From NCBI GenBank assembly GCA_036488875.1, contig DASXGW010000002.1, positions 289,806 through 353,805 of the forward strand: 64,000 bases of DNA. The letters run 5' to 3'. The notes beneath the pieces are model-generated. The model saw nothing but the letters and a program-made list of their open reading frames with translations. It had not been told where the DNA came from and made no database searches. The DNA is from Candidatus Baltobacteraceae bacterium. GTDB lineage: Bacteria; Vulcanimicrobiota; Vulcanimicrobiia; Vulcanimicrobiales; Vulcanimicrobiaceae. The translations under genes were made by a program, and so were the position numbers. This document shows, piece by piece, positions 51,113-60,304 of this stretch. The first letter of the stretch is position 1, and each line of letters starts with the position of its first letter.

Positions 51113-51667
51113 ATGCATTCCGAGGATGAACTGCGCTCCGTCACGATCGGCGAACTGCACCAGCATAACGCGCCGATTCTCCTCGCCGACTACGACCCCG
51201 CCTGGCCACAGCACTTTGAAGCGCAGGCGCGCAGCATTCGAGCCGCGCTCGGCGACGCCGCGCTCACGATCGAGCACGTTGGTTCGACGTCGGTCCCCGG
51301 GCTTGCAGCTAAACCGTCTATCGACGTGATGCTCGTCGTTCGCGATTCCAGCGACGAAGCGGCCTACGTTTCGCCCCTGGAAGCAGCCGGCTACATTCTC
51401 CGTATTCGCGAACCCGAATGGCACGAGCACCGCCTGTTCAAGGATCACGCGGACTCGATCAAGGTTCACGTCTTTTCCCAGGGCTGCAGCGAGATCGAGC
51501 GGATGTTGGCTTTTCGCGACCGCTTGCGGGGTAACCCAGCCGACAGAATCGCATATGAAAACCACAAACGCGAACTTGCAGCACGAGAGTGGCAGTACGT
51601 TCAGCATTACGCCGACGCCAAGTCCGAGTTCATCGAAAAGCTGCTAGCGCGCCTGGCGCCCGGTTAG
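51113..51667 (+). CDS. GrpB family (UPF0157) nucleotidyltransferase-fold protein
   Basis: This 184-aa protein has the GrpB signature IEHVGSTSVPGLAAKPSIDVMLVV, preceded by the YDPAWPQHFEAQA start and followed by HEHRLFKDHADSIKVHVF. The family has a nucleotidyltransferase-like fold with a G-S-T motif; substrate is unknown. The ATG lies 7 bp after the PhnB-like gene. Confidence 0.88.
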   Translation: MHSEDELRSVTIGELHQHNAPILLADYDPAWPQHFEAQARSIRAALGDAALTIEHVGSTSVPGLAAKPSIDVMLVVRDSSDEAAYVSPLEAAGYILRIREPEWHEHRLFKDHADSIKVHVFSQGCSEIERMLAFRDRLRGNPADRIAYENHKRELAAREWQYVQHYADAKSEFIEKLLARLAPG

Positions 51668-51754
51668 GCTTCTTGCCCGAGAACTCGCCGCCGATTCGCG
51701 CCGCGGCCTCGTCGGTAGTGCGATTTACGCTAACTTAATGAGCAAGGCAAGCGG

Positions 51755-51922
51755 CTACTTTTGATCGGTGAAATGCAAACCGCCCTCGTCTTCTCGGCGT
51801 AGGGCGGCTTTGATGCGTTTGCGATCGTAGAGCTTTTTCGACTCGTGGGCACCGGCGGGCCGTAAATTGAGGGCGGGTCCCAGCCGGGGCACGAGACGGC
51901 GCTTTCGTCGTTTCGTTGCCAT
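51755..51922 (-). CDS. Small basic protein (55 aa), hypothetical
   Basis: The frame encodes a strongly basic N-terminus (MATKRRKRRLVPRLGPALNL), then RPAGAHESKKLYDRKRIKAALRR, and ends EDEGGLHFTDQK. The even basic composition and the clean stop suggest a coding gene rather than chance. It begins 19 bp downstream of another small minus-strand gene. No known family; it could bind RNA or DNA. Its expression is unproven. Confidence 0.45.
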   Translation of the reverse strand: MATKRRKRRLVPRLGPALNLRPAGAHESKKLYDRKRIKAALRREDEGGLHFTDQK

Positions 51923-51941
51923 GGCGTACCTCCGCCAGGCA

Positions 51942-52181
51942 TCATACCATGGCGTGGTGACGAGTACGGGTATGGTGGGCGAGAAGCAAGTCGATCCGCT
52001 TGATCGCGTCGGCCGGAATGGTCTGCTCTTCGCCGTCGTAGCAGACGACGGGTTCCCCGCGGCTCATCCGCTCGATCATGGCTTCCCGCATGAACTCCGC
52101 CATCGCGAGTTGATTGTAGCGTTCGCAGATGCTGCGTCCGTCTTTTAGGCGGATCCAAAGCTCCGCCGACTCGGTCATCAT
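51942..52181 (-). CDS. Small hypothetical protein
   Basis: This 79-aa protein (MMTESAELWIRLKDGRSICERYNQ...) has an acidic start, a middle helix (LAMAEFMREAMIERMSRGEP) and a beta end (VVCYDGEEQTIPADAIKRIDLLLAHH). Composition and codon pattern look coding. It is divergent from the aldehyde dehydrogenase gene. The start choice between two adjacent ATGs is arbitrary. Confidence 0.55.
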   Translation of the reverse strand: MMTESAELWIRLKDGRSICERYNQLAMAEFMREAMIERMSRGEPVVCYDGEEQTIPADAIKRIDLLLAHHTRTRHHAMV

Positions 52182-52238
52182 AAGCTCGCTCTCCCTCGTG
52201 CTCAATGTACCCATCCAACGACCGGAGAAATCCCATCC

Positions 52239-53969
52239 ATGCTGGCCAACCCCGTCCCGACCGCCTACGCGAACATCGACCTCGAACTGCGCGCGCTTCG
52301 TGCCGGCGCAGAGCGCTGGGCGGCACTATCGATTCCCGGCAAGGTCGCGCTGCTGATGGAATGCCGCGACGGCGTGCACCGGCAAGCTGCCCGCTGGACG
52401 GCCGCAGCCGCCGAAGCCAAAGGGCTGAACGCAACGCCGGTTGCCGGCGAAGAGGCGATCAGCGGACCGTGGGCCGTGCTGCGCTGCCTCAACGCGTACG
52501 CCGCGACGCTATCGGAAATCGACCGGTGCGGAAGCGTCGGCTTCGACACGAAGCGCGTGCGCCGTGGGATCGACGGTCAAACGATCGTCGACGTCTTTCC
52601 CGTCGATAGCTGGGACCGCGTCTTACTCAGCGGTATCCGCGCTGAGGTTTGGATGCAGCCGGACGTGACGCCGCAGACGCTCGATGCAACGATCGGGCCG
52701 TGGTACCGGCAGAGCCGCCGCGATCCGCGCGTCGCGCTGATTCTCGGCGCCGGAAACATCGCATCGATCGCGCCGCTCGACGTTCTCTATAAGCTCGTGG
52801 CCGACGGCACGGTCTGCATTTTGAAGATGAATCCGGTCAACCACTATCTGGGACCGATCTTCGAGGACGCGTTCGCGCCTCTGGTGCGCGAGGGATATCT
52901 GCGGTTCGCGTACGGCGGCGCCGAGGTCGGGAAGTACTTGTGCTCGCACGCCGCCGTCGACGACATTCACATCACCGGCAGCGACAAGACGCACGACGCG
53001 ATCGTCTTCGGCGACGGAGCCGAGGGTGCGCAGCGAAAACTGCGCAGCCGGCCGCTTCTCGAGAAGCCGATCTCGAGCGAACTCGGAAACGTGAGCCCGA
53101 CGATCGTCGTGCCGGGTCCGTGGAGCGACGCCGACATTGGTTTCCAAGCCGAGAACATCGTTACGCAGAAGCTGCATAACGACGGCTTCAACTGCATCGC
53201 GTCGCAGATCCTCATTCTGCCCAGGGAATGGGCGCGCACGCCCGATCTCATCGCGGCCGTCTACGCTTTGCTCGGCAAGATTGCGGACCGCCCCGCATAC
53301 TATCCCGGTGCCGCGCAGCGCGTGGGGACCCTCGCTGCCGGTCATCGCGAGACGCGCGCGTTCGGGCGAGACGACGATGGTTTCGTCGCCCGAACCGTCT
53401 GCGTGCTCGATCCGGCCGACGACGGCGAAGCGGGCTTTTCCACAGAGGCGTTCTCATCGTTCTTAGGCATCGTCGCGCTGCCCGGCGATACCGCGTCGTA
53501 TCTTCGCGACGCCGTCGCGTTCGCCAACGACCGGCTCTGGGGAACCCTCGGTGGAAATATCATCGCGCACCCGGCAACGATGCGCGAGCATCGCGGCGCG
53601 TTCGAGCGCGCGGTCGCCGATCTGCGTTACGGCTGCGTCGGCGTCAACGCCTGGACCGGCGTTGGATTTCTTACCTGCCAAACGCCCTGGGGGGCTTACC
53701 CGGGGCACACGCTCGACGACATTGGCAGCGGTATCGGCGTCGTGCACAACTCGTATCTCTTCTCGCGCTCGCAAAAGAGCGTCATCTATGCCCCGTTTGC
53801 TCCTTTTCCGCGCAGCTTGCTGGGATACGGCGGGTCGCTATTGCCCAAGCCGCCGTGGTTCGTCAGCAACCGCAATCAACTGAAAATCGGCCTCGCGTTA
53901 TGCGACTTCGAGACGCACAAGTCACTGCTGACCATGGCGCGAATCGCCGCCCTTGCGATGACGGGTTAG
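52239..53969 (+). CDS. Aldehyde dehydrogenase superfamily protein
   Basis: This 576-aa protein is an ALDH-fold enzyme with the glycine loop LILGAGNIASIAPLDVLYK, the helix LKMNPVN, the HITGSDKTHDAIVFG block, LEKPISSELGNVSP, and the catalytic-Cys region HNDGFNCIASQILI. The cysteine corresponds to the ALDH nucleophile. Length exceeds the common 480-500 aa by an N-terminal about 60-residue extension. Substrate unknown. Upstream a small gene is divergent. Confidence 0.8.
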   Translation: MLANPVPTAYANIDLELRALRAGAERWAALSIPGKVALLMECRDGVHRQAARWTAAAAEAKGLNATPVAGEEAISGPWAVLRCLNAYAATLSEIDRCGSVGFDTKRVRRGIDGQTIVDVFPVDSWDRVLLSGIRAEVWMQPDVTPQTLDATIGPWYRQSRRDPRVALILGAGNIASIAPLDVLYKLVADGTVCILKMNPVNHYLGPIFEDAFAPLVREGYLRFAYGGAEVGKYLCSHAAVDDIHITGSDKTHDAIVFGDGAEGAQRKLRSRPLLEKPISSELGNVSPTIVVPGPWSDADIGFQAENIVTQKLHNDGFNCIASQILILPREWARTPDLIAAVYALLGKIADRPAYYPGAAQRVGTLAAGHRETRAFGRDDDGFVARTVCVLDPADDGEAGFSTEAFSSFLGIVALPGDTASYLRDAVAFANDRLWGTLGGNIIAHPATMREHRGAFERAVADLRYGCVGVNAWTGVGFLTCQTPWGAYPGHTLDDIGSGIGVVHNSYLFSRSQKSVIYAPFAPFPRSLLGYGGSLLPKPPWFVSNRNQLKIGLALCDFETHKSLLTMARIAALAMTG

Positions 53970-54106
53970 TCCCAGGCGTCTTGCGAGCGCAGCGCGTGGC
54001 TTAACGTATAGTCGCTCGCGCGATGGGCCCGCCGCGCCGCGTCTTGGCGCTTGCGGTGCCACCATAAAGCCACGCCGATCATGCCGGCGATAAGTAGTGC
54101 GTTCAC
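53966..54106 (-). CDS. Small membrane protein coupled to GntR regulator (46 aa)
   Basis: The 46-aa product begins with the membrane segment NALLIAGMIGVALWW, then a basic region HRKRQDAARRAHRASDY. Its GTG start overlaps the gntR stop by four bases (GTGA). It shares the promoter and operator of gntR. Small hydrophobic partners of YtrA-like regulators are often parts of membrane transport or envelope-stress units, but this one has no recognised family. Confidence 0.65.
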   Translation of the reverse strand: MNALLIAGMIGVALWWHRKRQDAARRAHRASDYTLSHALRSQDAWD

Positions 54107-54468
54107 GTGATCTCCTTTCGTATCGCTCCGAGAATTGCGGGACCGTCGTATCCTAGTGCCCGAGCGCGCGCCACGAAGCGCTTTGCGATTTCCGCTAGGC
54201 GCGCCAGCGCCGATCCCCGCGGAGCGGCCGCAACGAACGTGCCGCGTCCGCGACGCGTTTCGACCACGCCTTCCCGCTCGAGCTCTGCGTACGCGCGATT
54301 GACGGTGTTGGGATTGATTCCCAGCGTCGCCGCCACGTCGCGCACGCTGGGCAACTGCTCGCCGCGACGTAAGCTCCCGCGCGCCACGGCCGCCATCAGC
54401 TGCTCGCACAGCTGCGCGTACACGGGTACGGGCGAGACATCGTCAATGACAAGGGCTTCAGTTCGCAC
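54103..54468 (-). CDS. GntR-family (YtrA-type) transcription regulator
   Basis: This 121-aa protein has a GntR-type winged helix: VPVYAQLCEQLMAAVARGSLRRGEQLPSVRDVAATLGINPNTVNRAYAELEREGVVETRRGRGTFV. The effector region is only about 45 residues, as in YtrA. GTG start with GAGGAAAG 5 bp upstream. A strong promoter (54524-54552) and a perfect 14-bp inverted repeat (54489-54520) precede it, so autoregulation is likely. It is coupled to a 46-aa membrane protein. Confidence 0.9.
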   Translation of the reverse strand: MRTEALVIDDVSPVPVYAQLCEQLMAAVARGSLRRGEQLPSVRDVAATLGINPNTVNRAYAELEREGVVETRRGRGTFVAAAPRGSALARLAEIAKRFVARARALGYDGPAILGAIRKEIT

Positions 54469-54488
54469 GCTCTTTCCTCAACGTCTGT

Positions 54489-54520
54489 AGTGTCCTAGTG
54501 TCCTGAGACACTAGGACACT
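54489..54520. promoter_or_regulatory. Operator: perfect 14-bp inverted repeat upstream of gntR
   Basis: AGTGTCCTAGTGTC and GACACTAGGACACT flank a 4-nt centre. Each arm itself repeats (TAGTGTCC twice). It covers the predicted transcription start (about 54517) and the early leader, so a bound protein would block transcription. The neighbouring GntR protein is the most likely binder. Confidence 0.8.
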
Positions 54521-54523
54521 CTC

Positions 54524-54552
54524 AGCATACGAAAAAGCCACCCGTTTGTCAA
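54524..54552 (-). promoter_or_regulatory. Sigma-70-type promoter of gntR
   Basis: On the minus strand TTGACA (54552-54547), a 17-bp spacer and TATGCT (54529-54524) match the consensus closely. The predicted start near 54517 falls within the palindrome. Confidence 0.85.
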
Positions 54553-54565
54553 CGAAATCGTCGAA

Positions 54566-54946
54566 TCAGCGCTTCGCCTGCACCGATAGCTCCCAGCGGT
54601 AGCCGTCCGGGTCGTGAAACCACAAGCCCATGTTGGGTGACCCTTTGGCTTCCGGTCCGACCTCGTCGCCGGGGTCTTCTACCTCAACGCCGCGTTCCTT
54701 GAGAACGTCCAGCGCGGCGCGCAATGCGTCCATGTCGGGCAAATGAAACGAAACGTGATCGATCGTTTCGGGGTTTGGCTTCCCCTTCATTAGTACGATC
54801 GTAACGTCCCGGCTCGTAATGCCGACGTAATCGTCGCCTTCGAACATCTCCTCGACGTCGAAGATCGACTCCCACCACCGCGCGCTCTGCTTCGGATCGC
54901 GCACGGCCAACCCGAAGTGACCGACGCGGCCAAGCGCTACCTTCAT
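54566..54946 (-). CDS. VOC-family glyoxalase-like protein
   Basis: This 126-aa protein has the VOC layout GHFGLAVRDPKQSARWWESIFDVEEMFEGDD, IDHVSFHLPDMDALRAALDVL and MGLWFHDPDGYRWELSVQ. The histidines and C-terminal glutamate typical of metal sites are present (H, H and E). Its ATG overlaps the stop of the P1 peptidase by 4 bp. Function unknown. Confidence 0.85.
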   Translation of the reverse strand: MKVALGRVGHFGLAVRDPKQSARWWESIFDVEEMFEGDDYVGITSRDVTIVLMKGKPNPETIDHVSFHLPDMDALRAALDVLKERGVEVEDPGDEVGPEAKGSPNMGLWFHDPDGYRWELSVQAKR

Positions 54947-56121
54947 TGTTGAATCGCCCCCGCTTTTCGAAGCATCTCCAAGACTCTTTGCCCGGGAAGA
55001 CCGTAGACCGTAACGCCGTTACGTCCGGTCATCGTCTTGGCCTCGAAGAGCGCGTCGTAGATCGCGGCTTGCGTCGCTTCGGCCGTGGCCGTGTACAGTG
55101 AGTTCAGCGTGCCGTCGTCCTCCACGATCGATCCCGACGGCGCGCGCACGTCGAAGTCACCAGTGTATTCGAAGACGCGCGAGGTCGAGAAAGCGATGAT
55201 GAGATCGCCGCTGGAGATCGGCGACGTCATGCCGGTCCGCGCCATGCCCATAGCGGCGCGCAGCGCGACCGCACGAAGCTGGCGCGAATCGAGCGGTGCG
55301 TCGGTCGCGACGACGACGATGATGCTTCCCGAGCCGAGACGGCCTTTCGGCCAGTCCGTCAACGCAGCGCGCTTGGGAAAGACCGGCAAATACTCGTTGC
55401 GCAACTTTTCTCCGACCGGAACCCCCACGACCGTCAGCGAGGCGCGCGGAGCGCTTCCCGTGTTGTCGTTGACCAAGACGCCGACGCGATAACCGCCGAG
55501 ATCTTTGGGCAGCACGCGCGACGCAGAGCCTATTCCGCCGCGAAAGCGAAACGCGTTCATTCCCGTGCCGGCGCCGATCGAGCCGCGCGCGAACTGGCCG
55601 GGAGCGGCGGAGTCGAGCAATCGCACGACGTCTTGCGCGGTGACGACGCGCGCTTGAATGTCGTTGAGCAAGCCGTCGTCGCATTCGGCCACGACCGGGA
55701 GCGGGACGTCGTCGCCCCGTCCAATCGCGGGATGGTGCTGGATCTGCCAACTCACGACGCCGTCGTCGGCGCGCCCGACGTCCAGCGTGTCCGTGAGGAC
55801 GATCGGCTCCTCGAGGTAGCCGGCCTCGTCGATCCAGTGGGTCCCCGTCATCTCACCGTTGCCGTTGAGCTCGAAGAAAGCGGCCGACACCTTATGCACC
55901 CAGGGGTCGGCGTTGGGCAGAATGGCGGTCGCGCCGGTTCGAATCGAGGACCCCTCGATCCGGGTAAGCTGCCCCACCCGCACCCCGGGGACGTCGGTGA
56001 TCCCGTCCAGCGGCCCCGGCGCAAAGAACCCAAAATGGAACGGCAGAACCGCCCGCGCGGCGCCGGTTGCGGCCAGCGTCAATGCGACAAAAGCGGGGAA
56101 TAAGAAGCTTGCTCTAGGCAT
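54943..56121 (-). CDS. P1-family peptidase (DmpA-like aminopeptidase), exported
   Basis: This 392-aa protein has a signal peptide MPRASFLFPAFVALTLAATGAARA, then the DmpA/L-aminopeptidase layout: GITDVPGVRVGQLTRIE, HWIDEAGYLEEPIVLTDTLDVG, SIGAGTGMNAFRFRGGIGSASRV, and VLVNDNTGSAPRASLTVVGVPVG, where the Gly-Ser bond is the likely self-cleavage site. The serine becomes the N-terminal nucleophile. The family hydrolyses N-terminal D- or L-amino acids. A start at 56133 is an alternative. It is divergent from pckA. Confidence 0.87.
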   Translation of the reverse strand: MPRASFLFPAFVALTLAATGAARAVLPFHFGFFAPGPLDGITDVPGVRVGQLTRIEGSSIRTGATAILPNADPWVHKVSAAFFELNGNGEMTGTHWIDEAGYLEEPIVLTDTLDVGRADDGVVSWQIQHHPAIGRGDDVPLPVVAECDDGLLNDIQARVVTAQDVVRLLDSAAPGQFARGSIGAGTGMNAFRFRGGIGSASRVLPKDLGGYRVGVLVNDNTGSAPRASLTVVGVPVGEKLRNEYLPVFPKRAALTDWPKGRLGSGSIIVVVATDAPLDSRQLRAVALRAAMGMARTGMTSPISSGDLIIAFSTSRVFEYTGDFDVRAPSGSIVEDDGTLNSLYTATAEATQAAIYDALFEAKTMTGRNGVTVYGLPGQRVLEMLRKAGAIQQ

Positions 56122-56219
56122 GGGCCCTTGCATTGGACTCCGTCGAACGCGCTTCATGCAGGCTCGCCTGAGCGTTCTGGGAAAACCATCCGTAATCTCT
56201 TGTTTGCGAGGACCGAACA

Positions 56220-57791
56220 ATTCTTACCGTTCCCGAAAAACTCAAGGCCGCCAAGCTTTGGCATAACCTCAGCGTTCCGGATCTCATCGAGCACGCCGTA
56301 CGACGCGGCGAAGGCATCATCGGCACCGACGGACAGCTGATCGTCGACACGCGCCCGCATACGGGCCGCTCGCCGAAAGACAAGTTTTTCGTCAAGGAGC
56401 CGTCGAGCCAGGAGCATATCGACTGGGGCGACACCAACCAGGCAATAGAACCCGCGGTGTTTGACGCGCTGTTCGAAAAAGTCTCCGCCTACTTTTCCGA
56501 GCGCGAAGCCTATGCGCTCGACTGCTACGTCGGCGCCGACGAGAACTATCGCGTTCCGATCCGCGTCTACACCGAGTTCGCCTGGCACAATCTTTTCGCG
56601 CATCATCTCTTCATTACACCCGAAGAGCACGACCCGGGTTTCACGCCCGAGTTCACCGTGGTCGATGCGGCGCTGTTCCAGGCCGATCCGGCCCGCGACG
56701 GAACGCGCAGCTCGACGTTCGTGTTCGTGAACTTCGCCCGACGGATGATCCTCATCGGCGGCACCAGGTATGCCGGTGAAATCAAGAAGTCGATCTTCAC
56801 CGTCATGAACTACCTGCTGCCGCTGCGCGATACGATGTCGATGCATTGTTCGGCCAACGTCGGTAAAGAAAAGGGCGACGTCGCGATCTTCTTCGGGCTC
56901 TCGGGCACCGGGAAGACGACGCTGTCGTCAGACCCGCACCGGCCGCTCATCGGCGACGACGAGCACGGCTGGTCGGCCGACGGCGTCTTCAACTTCGAGG
57001 GCGGCTGCTACGCGAAAGTCATTCGCCTTTCGGCCAAGGCCGAGCCGGAAATCTGGGCCGCGACCAATCATTTCTCGACCGTGCTCGAAAACGTCGTTTA
57101 CGACGAGACGACGCGCAAGCTCGACGTCGACAGCGAAGCCAAGACCGAGAACACGCGCTCGGCGTACCCGCTCGAGTTCATTCCGAACATCGTGCCGGGC
57201 AGCAAGGGCGGCCATCCGAACACGATCGTCATGCTGACCGCCGACGCATTCGGCGTGCTGCCGCCGATCTCCAAGTTGTCGCGCGAACAGGCGATGTATC
57301 ACTTCCTTTCCGGATACACGGCCAAAGTCGCCGGCACCGAACGCGGCGTTACCGAACCGCAGGCCACGTTCTCGACCTGCTTCGGCGCGCCGTTCATGGT
57401 ACACCATCCAACGGTGTACTCGCGTCTGCTCGGACGCAAGATCGACGAACACGACGTCGAGTGCTGGCTCGTCAACACCGGCTGGACGGGTGGCCCGTAC
57501 GGAATCGGCAAGCGTATGTCGATCGCGCACACCCGCGCCATGGTCAACGCAGCCATCGAAAACCGCATTCCGAAGGATTTCGAAGAGGAGCCGTTCTTCG
57601 GATTGCTCGTTCCGAAATCGGTGCCCGACGTTCCGTCCGAAGTGCTCAACCCCCGTCACGCGTGGCCGGATAAAGCTGCGTACGACGCGCAAGCCAAGAA
57701 GCTCGCGACGCTCTTCTTCGAAAACTTCAAACGCTTCGAAGCCCTGGCGGCCGACGCGGTGAAAGCGGTCGCGATCAAGCCCAAGGATTGA
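56220..57791 (+). CDS. pckA: Phosphoenolpyruvate carboxykinase (ATP)
   Basis: This 523-aa enzyme makes PEP from oxaloacetate with ATP. The P-loop is [14 protein letters not shown] (about 225-238), followed by [34 protein letters not shown] and [21 protein letters not shown]. Homology continues upstream of the first conventional start (GTG 56457): [19 protein letters not shown] and [17 protein letters not shown] are standard PEPCK N-terminal blocks, in frame. The only plausible start is ATT at 56220 with AGGA 7 nt before it. The frame is closed by TAA at 56193-56195. A start at 56457 would lose 79 conserved residues. It is followed without gap by a VOC gene. Confidence 0.9.
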   Translation: MLTVPEKLKAAKLWHNLSVPDLIEHAVRRGEGIIGTDGQLIVDTRPHTGRSPKDKFFVKEPSSQEHIDWGDTNQAIEPAVFDALFEKVSAYFSEREAYALDCYVGADENYRVPIRVYTEFAWHNLFAHHLFITPEEHDPGFTPEFTVVDAALFQADPARDGTRSSTFVFVNFARRMILIGGTRYAGEIKKSIFTVMNYLLPLRDTMSMHCSANVGKEKGDVAIFFGLSGTGKTTLSSDPHRPLIGDDEHGWSADGVFNFEGGCYAKVIRLSAKAEPEIWAATNHFSTVLENVVYDETTRKLDVDSEAKTENTRSAYPLEFIPNIVPGSKGGHPNTIVMLTADAFGVLPPISKLSREQAMYHFLSGYTAKVAGTERGVTEPQATFSTCFGAPFMVHHPTVYSRLLGRKIDEHDVECWLVNTGWTGGPYGIGKRMSIAHTRAMVNAAIENRIPKDFEEEPFFGLLVPKSVPDVPSEVLNPRHAWPDKAAYDAQAKKLATLFFENFKRFEALAADAVKAVAIKPKD

Positions 57792-58225
57792 GCAGCTTCG
57801 AAGGTTTCGATCACGTCGACTGTCGCGTGCGTTCGCTCGCGGCAGTCGAGTCTTTTTACGACGCGCTTATGCCCGAACTCGGACTGCCGCAGAAACGCTT
57901 TTCGTACGTCGACGACGCCGGCGAGTGGCACGAGATCTCGAGCGAGCACCGCTACAACACCGTCGAGTATTTCGAATGCGCGCAGCCCGGGCGAGCGCCT
58001 TTCTTCTTCGGCCTCATCGAGCGGTCCGATCACGTGCCCGGATTGACGCGAATCGCTTTCCGACTCGAGCCTGACCGAATGCTCGAGCTCGAGGGCCGGC
58101 TTGCGGCAATGGGCGCTCGTAACGTCGAGCGGAGCGAGGACCTCGATGCCTACCCAGCCATCTTCTTCGAGGATCCGCAAGGTACCAAGCTCGAGCTGGT
58201 GGCCAGGCGTCCGGCCGTTGCGTAA
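57788..58225 (+). CDS. VOC-family protein coupled to pckA
   Basis: This 145-aa protein starts at TTG inside the pckA end (overlap of four bases). VOC blocks are [53 protein letters not shown] and [16 protein letters not shown]. The metal ligands H/E are partly present. A role in pckA-linked metabolism is not indicated. The start is supported only by the overlap and the N-terminal alignment. Confidence 0.75.
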   Translation: MSSFEGFDHVDCRVRSLAAVESFYDALMPELGLPQKRFSYVDDAGEWHEISSEHRYNTVEYFECAQPGRAPFFFGLIERSDHVPGLTRIAFRLEPDRMLELEGRLAAMGARNVERSEDLDAYPAIFFEDPQGTKLELVARRPAVA

Positions 58226-58292
58226 ACCGCACCCACGCGACTCTAATGGCAGGTTCAGCCTGCCCGAAGGCCCCGCCGGTAGAATGTGGGCA

Positions 58293-58694
58293 ATGAAACT
58301 CTTTGCCCTCGCGGCCCTTGCCGCCGCCCTTTCACTTCCCGTCGCCGTCAGCGCGCAGCAAGCGCCGGCGCCGCCGGTCATGCAGCAAGCTCCCGCTGGG
58401 ACGCAGGCAACGCCGAAGATCTACCGGCGCTGGTCGCGGTTACTCAACGGCGTGAACCTCTCGGACCAACAGCACACTCAGATCCAGGGTCTGCTCGATC
58501 AATACGCCCAGACGCATCCCGCCGGCTCGCAGCGCGTTCGCGGTGCGGCGCGTCAACTGCGCGATCAGATTTTCGGAATCCTGACCCCTTCGCAGCAATC
58601 GCAGGTGCAGCAAACCATGCAGCAAATGCGCTCGCAGCGCCAGCGGCGCTCGCAGACGCAGCAACAGTATCCCGCGCCGGGTGCTACGCCCTAA
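58293..58694 (+). CDS. Secreted glutamine-rich LTxxQ/Spy-like small protein
   Basis: This 133-aa protein has a signal peptide MKLFALAALAAALSLPVAVSA. A mid-helix (WSRLLNGVNLSDQQHTQIQGLLDQYAQ) and a second block ILTPSQQSQVQQTMQQM carry the LxxxQ motif of Spy/CpxP-like periplasmic proteins. The tail is Gln- and Pro-rich. It may act as a small envelope chaperone. ATG with AGAATGTGGG region upstream. Confidence 0.75.
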   Translation: MKLFALAALAAALSLPVAVSAQQAPAPPVMQQAPAGTQATPKIYRRWSRLLNGVNLSDQQHTQIQGLLDQYAQTHPAGSQRVRGAARQLRDQIFGILTPSQQSQVQQTMQQMRSQRQRRSQTQQQYPAPGATP

Positions 58695-59180
58695 CTAACG
58701 ACTGGTCGAAAACTCAACTGCGCCTGCGGAAGCTCCCAGGCGCAGTTCCATAATTGCGTTAACGACGTAAGTGGCGCTGCGGGCGAAGTTCGGGGCACGG
58801 CCGCGCAGGATCGCCACGACGTCCATACCGGCTTCGCGCGCGGCGGCGATGCCTTGCAGCGTATCTTCCACGACCAGCGCGCGATCGGGTGTCACCCCCA
58901 AGCGCTCGGCCGCATACAAATAACCGTCGGGCGCCGGCTTGTTGCGAACGACGTCGTCGGCGGTCACTAGCAACGGCGGGTGCGGCAACTTGGCGTGCGC
59001 GATCAGGCGGCGCGCAAAGTCCGTTCCGCAGGACGTGACGATCGCCCAGGGTACCGCGTCGAGCGCGCGAAGGCATTCGAGTGCTCCGGGAAACGCATTC
59101 GCCCCGTCATCGACCAGCGTTCCGAACAGGTCGAAGAGAACGGCGTCGTACGTCACTCCGGCTGATTGTTCTTGCGGCAT
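58695..59180 (-). CDS. HAD-superfamily hydrolase (phosphatase type)
   Basis: This 161-aa protein has motif [15 protein letters not shown], motif II VTSC, motif III lysine in [11 protein letters not shown] and motif [23 protein letters not shown]. It is small, with a reduced cap. Phosphoglycolate- or sugar-phosphatase-like. The start MPQEQSAG is used; an ATG at 59204 is possible. It overlaps the 5' part of the next divergent gene by up to 100 bp. Confidence 0.85.
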   Translation of the reverse strand: MPQEQSAGVTYDAVLFDLFGTLVDDGANAFPGALECLRALDAVPWAIVTSCGTDFARRLIAHAKLPHPPLLVTADDVVRNKPAPDGYLYAAERLGVTPDRALVVEDTLQGIAAAREAGMDVVAILRGRAPNFARSATYVVNAIMELRLGASAGAVEFSTSR

Positions 59181-60304
59181 GCTTTGTTCTCGTATCTGCG
59201 TCATCGGGCTTAAACGTACCCGCCGGGTTTACCATTCTCACGATCGCGCAATTGCCCGGCGCGCGCGAACTCGCCGCACTGCCCAACGGCGATCTCATCG
59301 CGGGAACGCGCGGTTCCGACGTCTTCCTCGTCGGGGGCGCGGAAACCGGCGACGCGCACGTGCACCTTCTCGCTCGTCTTCCGGACACGCGGGCCTCGGG
59401 CGTCGCATACTCCGCCAGCCGGCACGAACTCTTCGTCGGAACGGAAAACGCCGTCTATGCGGCAGGCTACACGCCCGGCTCCGATCGTCTGGAAGCCCCA
59501 GCCGATCGCATCGCGCGCGTGAGGACGGGCAGCATCCCCCCGGATAGCGACGGCGACGTTCATCGCACGACGTCGGTCGCGTTCGACGACGCGCGCGACA
59601 CGCTTTACGTTTCGGTCGGATCGTCGTGCAACGCGTGCGCGGAAATCGACGACACGCGCGCTTCCATTTTCGCCATGCGTCCCGACGGAAGCGACGTGCG
59701 CAAAATCGCCAAACGCATTCGCAACGCGATCGCGCTGACGGTCGAGCCGCAAACGCACGCCCTGTGGGCGGGCGACGCGGGGCAGGACGATTTACCGTAC
59801 GGGCATCCCTACGAGTTCGTCGACAACGTAACGTCGCACGCCGGAATCCCGGATTACGGCTGGCCCGAGTGCGAAGAGAACCACCGCGCGTACGTTTCCG
59901 GCGCTTCGTGCGGCAGCACGATCGCGCCCGTGGTCGAACTTCCGGCGTACGCGACGATCGCCGGTGCGGCGTTCTATCCATCCCAACCCCGCGGGCGGTT
60001 CGCCTTCCCCCAAATCTATCGCGGAGGGCTCTTCGTGGCGGCACACGGCTCTTGGCATCGCACGAGTCTCGGCGCGTATGCGACCGAGCCGATGGTGGCG
60101 TTCGTTCCCATAAAGAACGGGGCGCCCGCGACGCCGGTAAATTGGAGCGATCCCCACACACAGTGGAACGCGTTCGTCAGCGGCTTTCAATCCGGAAATA
60201 GCCGCATCGGACGGCCGGTTGGCGTTGCCGTTGGATCCGAAGGCAGTCTGTTCGTTGCCGACGACGCCGCCGGCGCGATCTATCGCGTGAGGCCACAGCA
60301 ATGA
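59081..60304 (+). CDS. Secreted sugar dehydrogenase-like beta-propeller (sorbosone dehydrogenase family)
   Basis: This 407-aa protein starts at GTG with an unusual arginine-rich head ([14 protein letters not shown]), then the signal core [18 protein letters not shown]. The rest is a PQQ/GSDH-type propeller: [80 protein letters not shown] and [27 protein letters not shown]. The start overlaps the HAD gene on the other strand. No ATG/GTG/TTG exists nearer the signal core. The enzyme would act outside the cytoplasm. Confidence 0.75.
   Translation: MLRETHSPRHRPAFRTGRRERRRTSLRLIVLAACFVLVSASSGLNVPAGFTILTIAQLPGARELAALPNGDLIAGTRGSDVFLVGGAETGDAHVHLLARLPDTRASGVAYSASRHELFVGTENAVYAAGYTPGSDRLEAPADRIARVRTGSIPPDSDGDVHRTTSVAFDDARDTLYVSVGSSCNACAEIDDTRASIFAMRPDGSDVRKIAKRIRNAIALTVEPQTHALWAGDAGQDDLPYGHPYEFVDNVTSHAGIPDYGWPECEENHRAYVSGASCGSTIAPVVELPAYATIAGAAFYPSQPRGRFAFPQIYRGGLFVAAHGSWHRTSLGAYATEPMVAFVPIKNGAPATPVNWSDPHTQWNAFVSGFQSGNSRIGRPVGVAVGSEGSLFVADDAAGAIYRVRPQQ

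Noticed and set aside
58249..58264. GGCAGG/CCTGCC hairpin between the VOC and LTxxQ-like genes as a terminator
   Set aside because: The stem is only 6 bp and no T-run follows.
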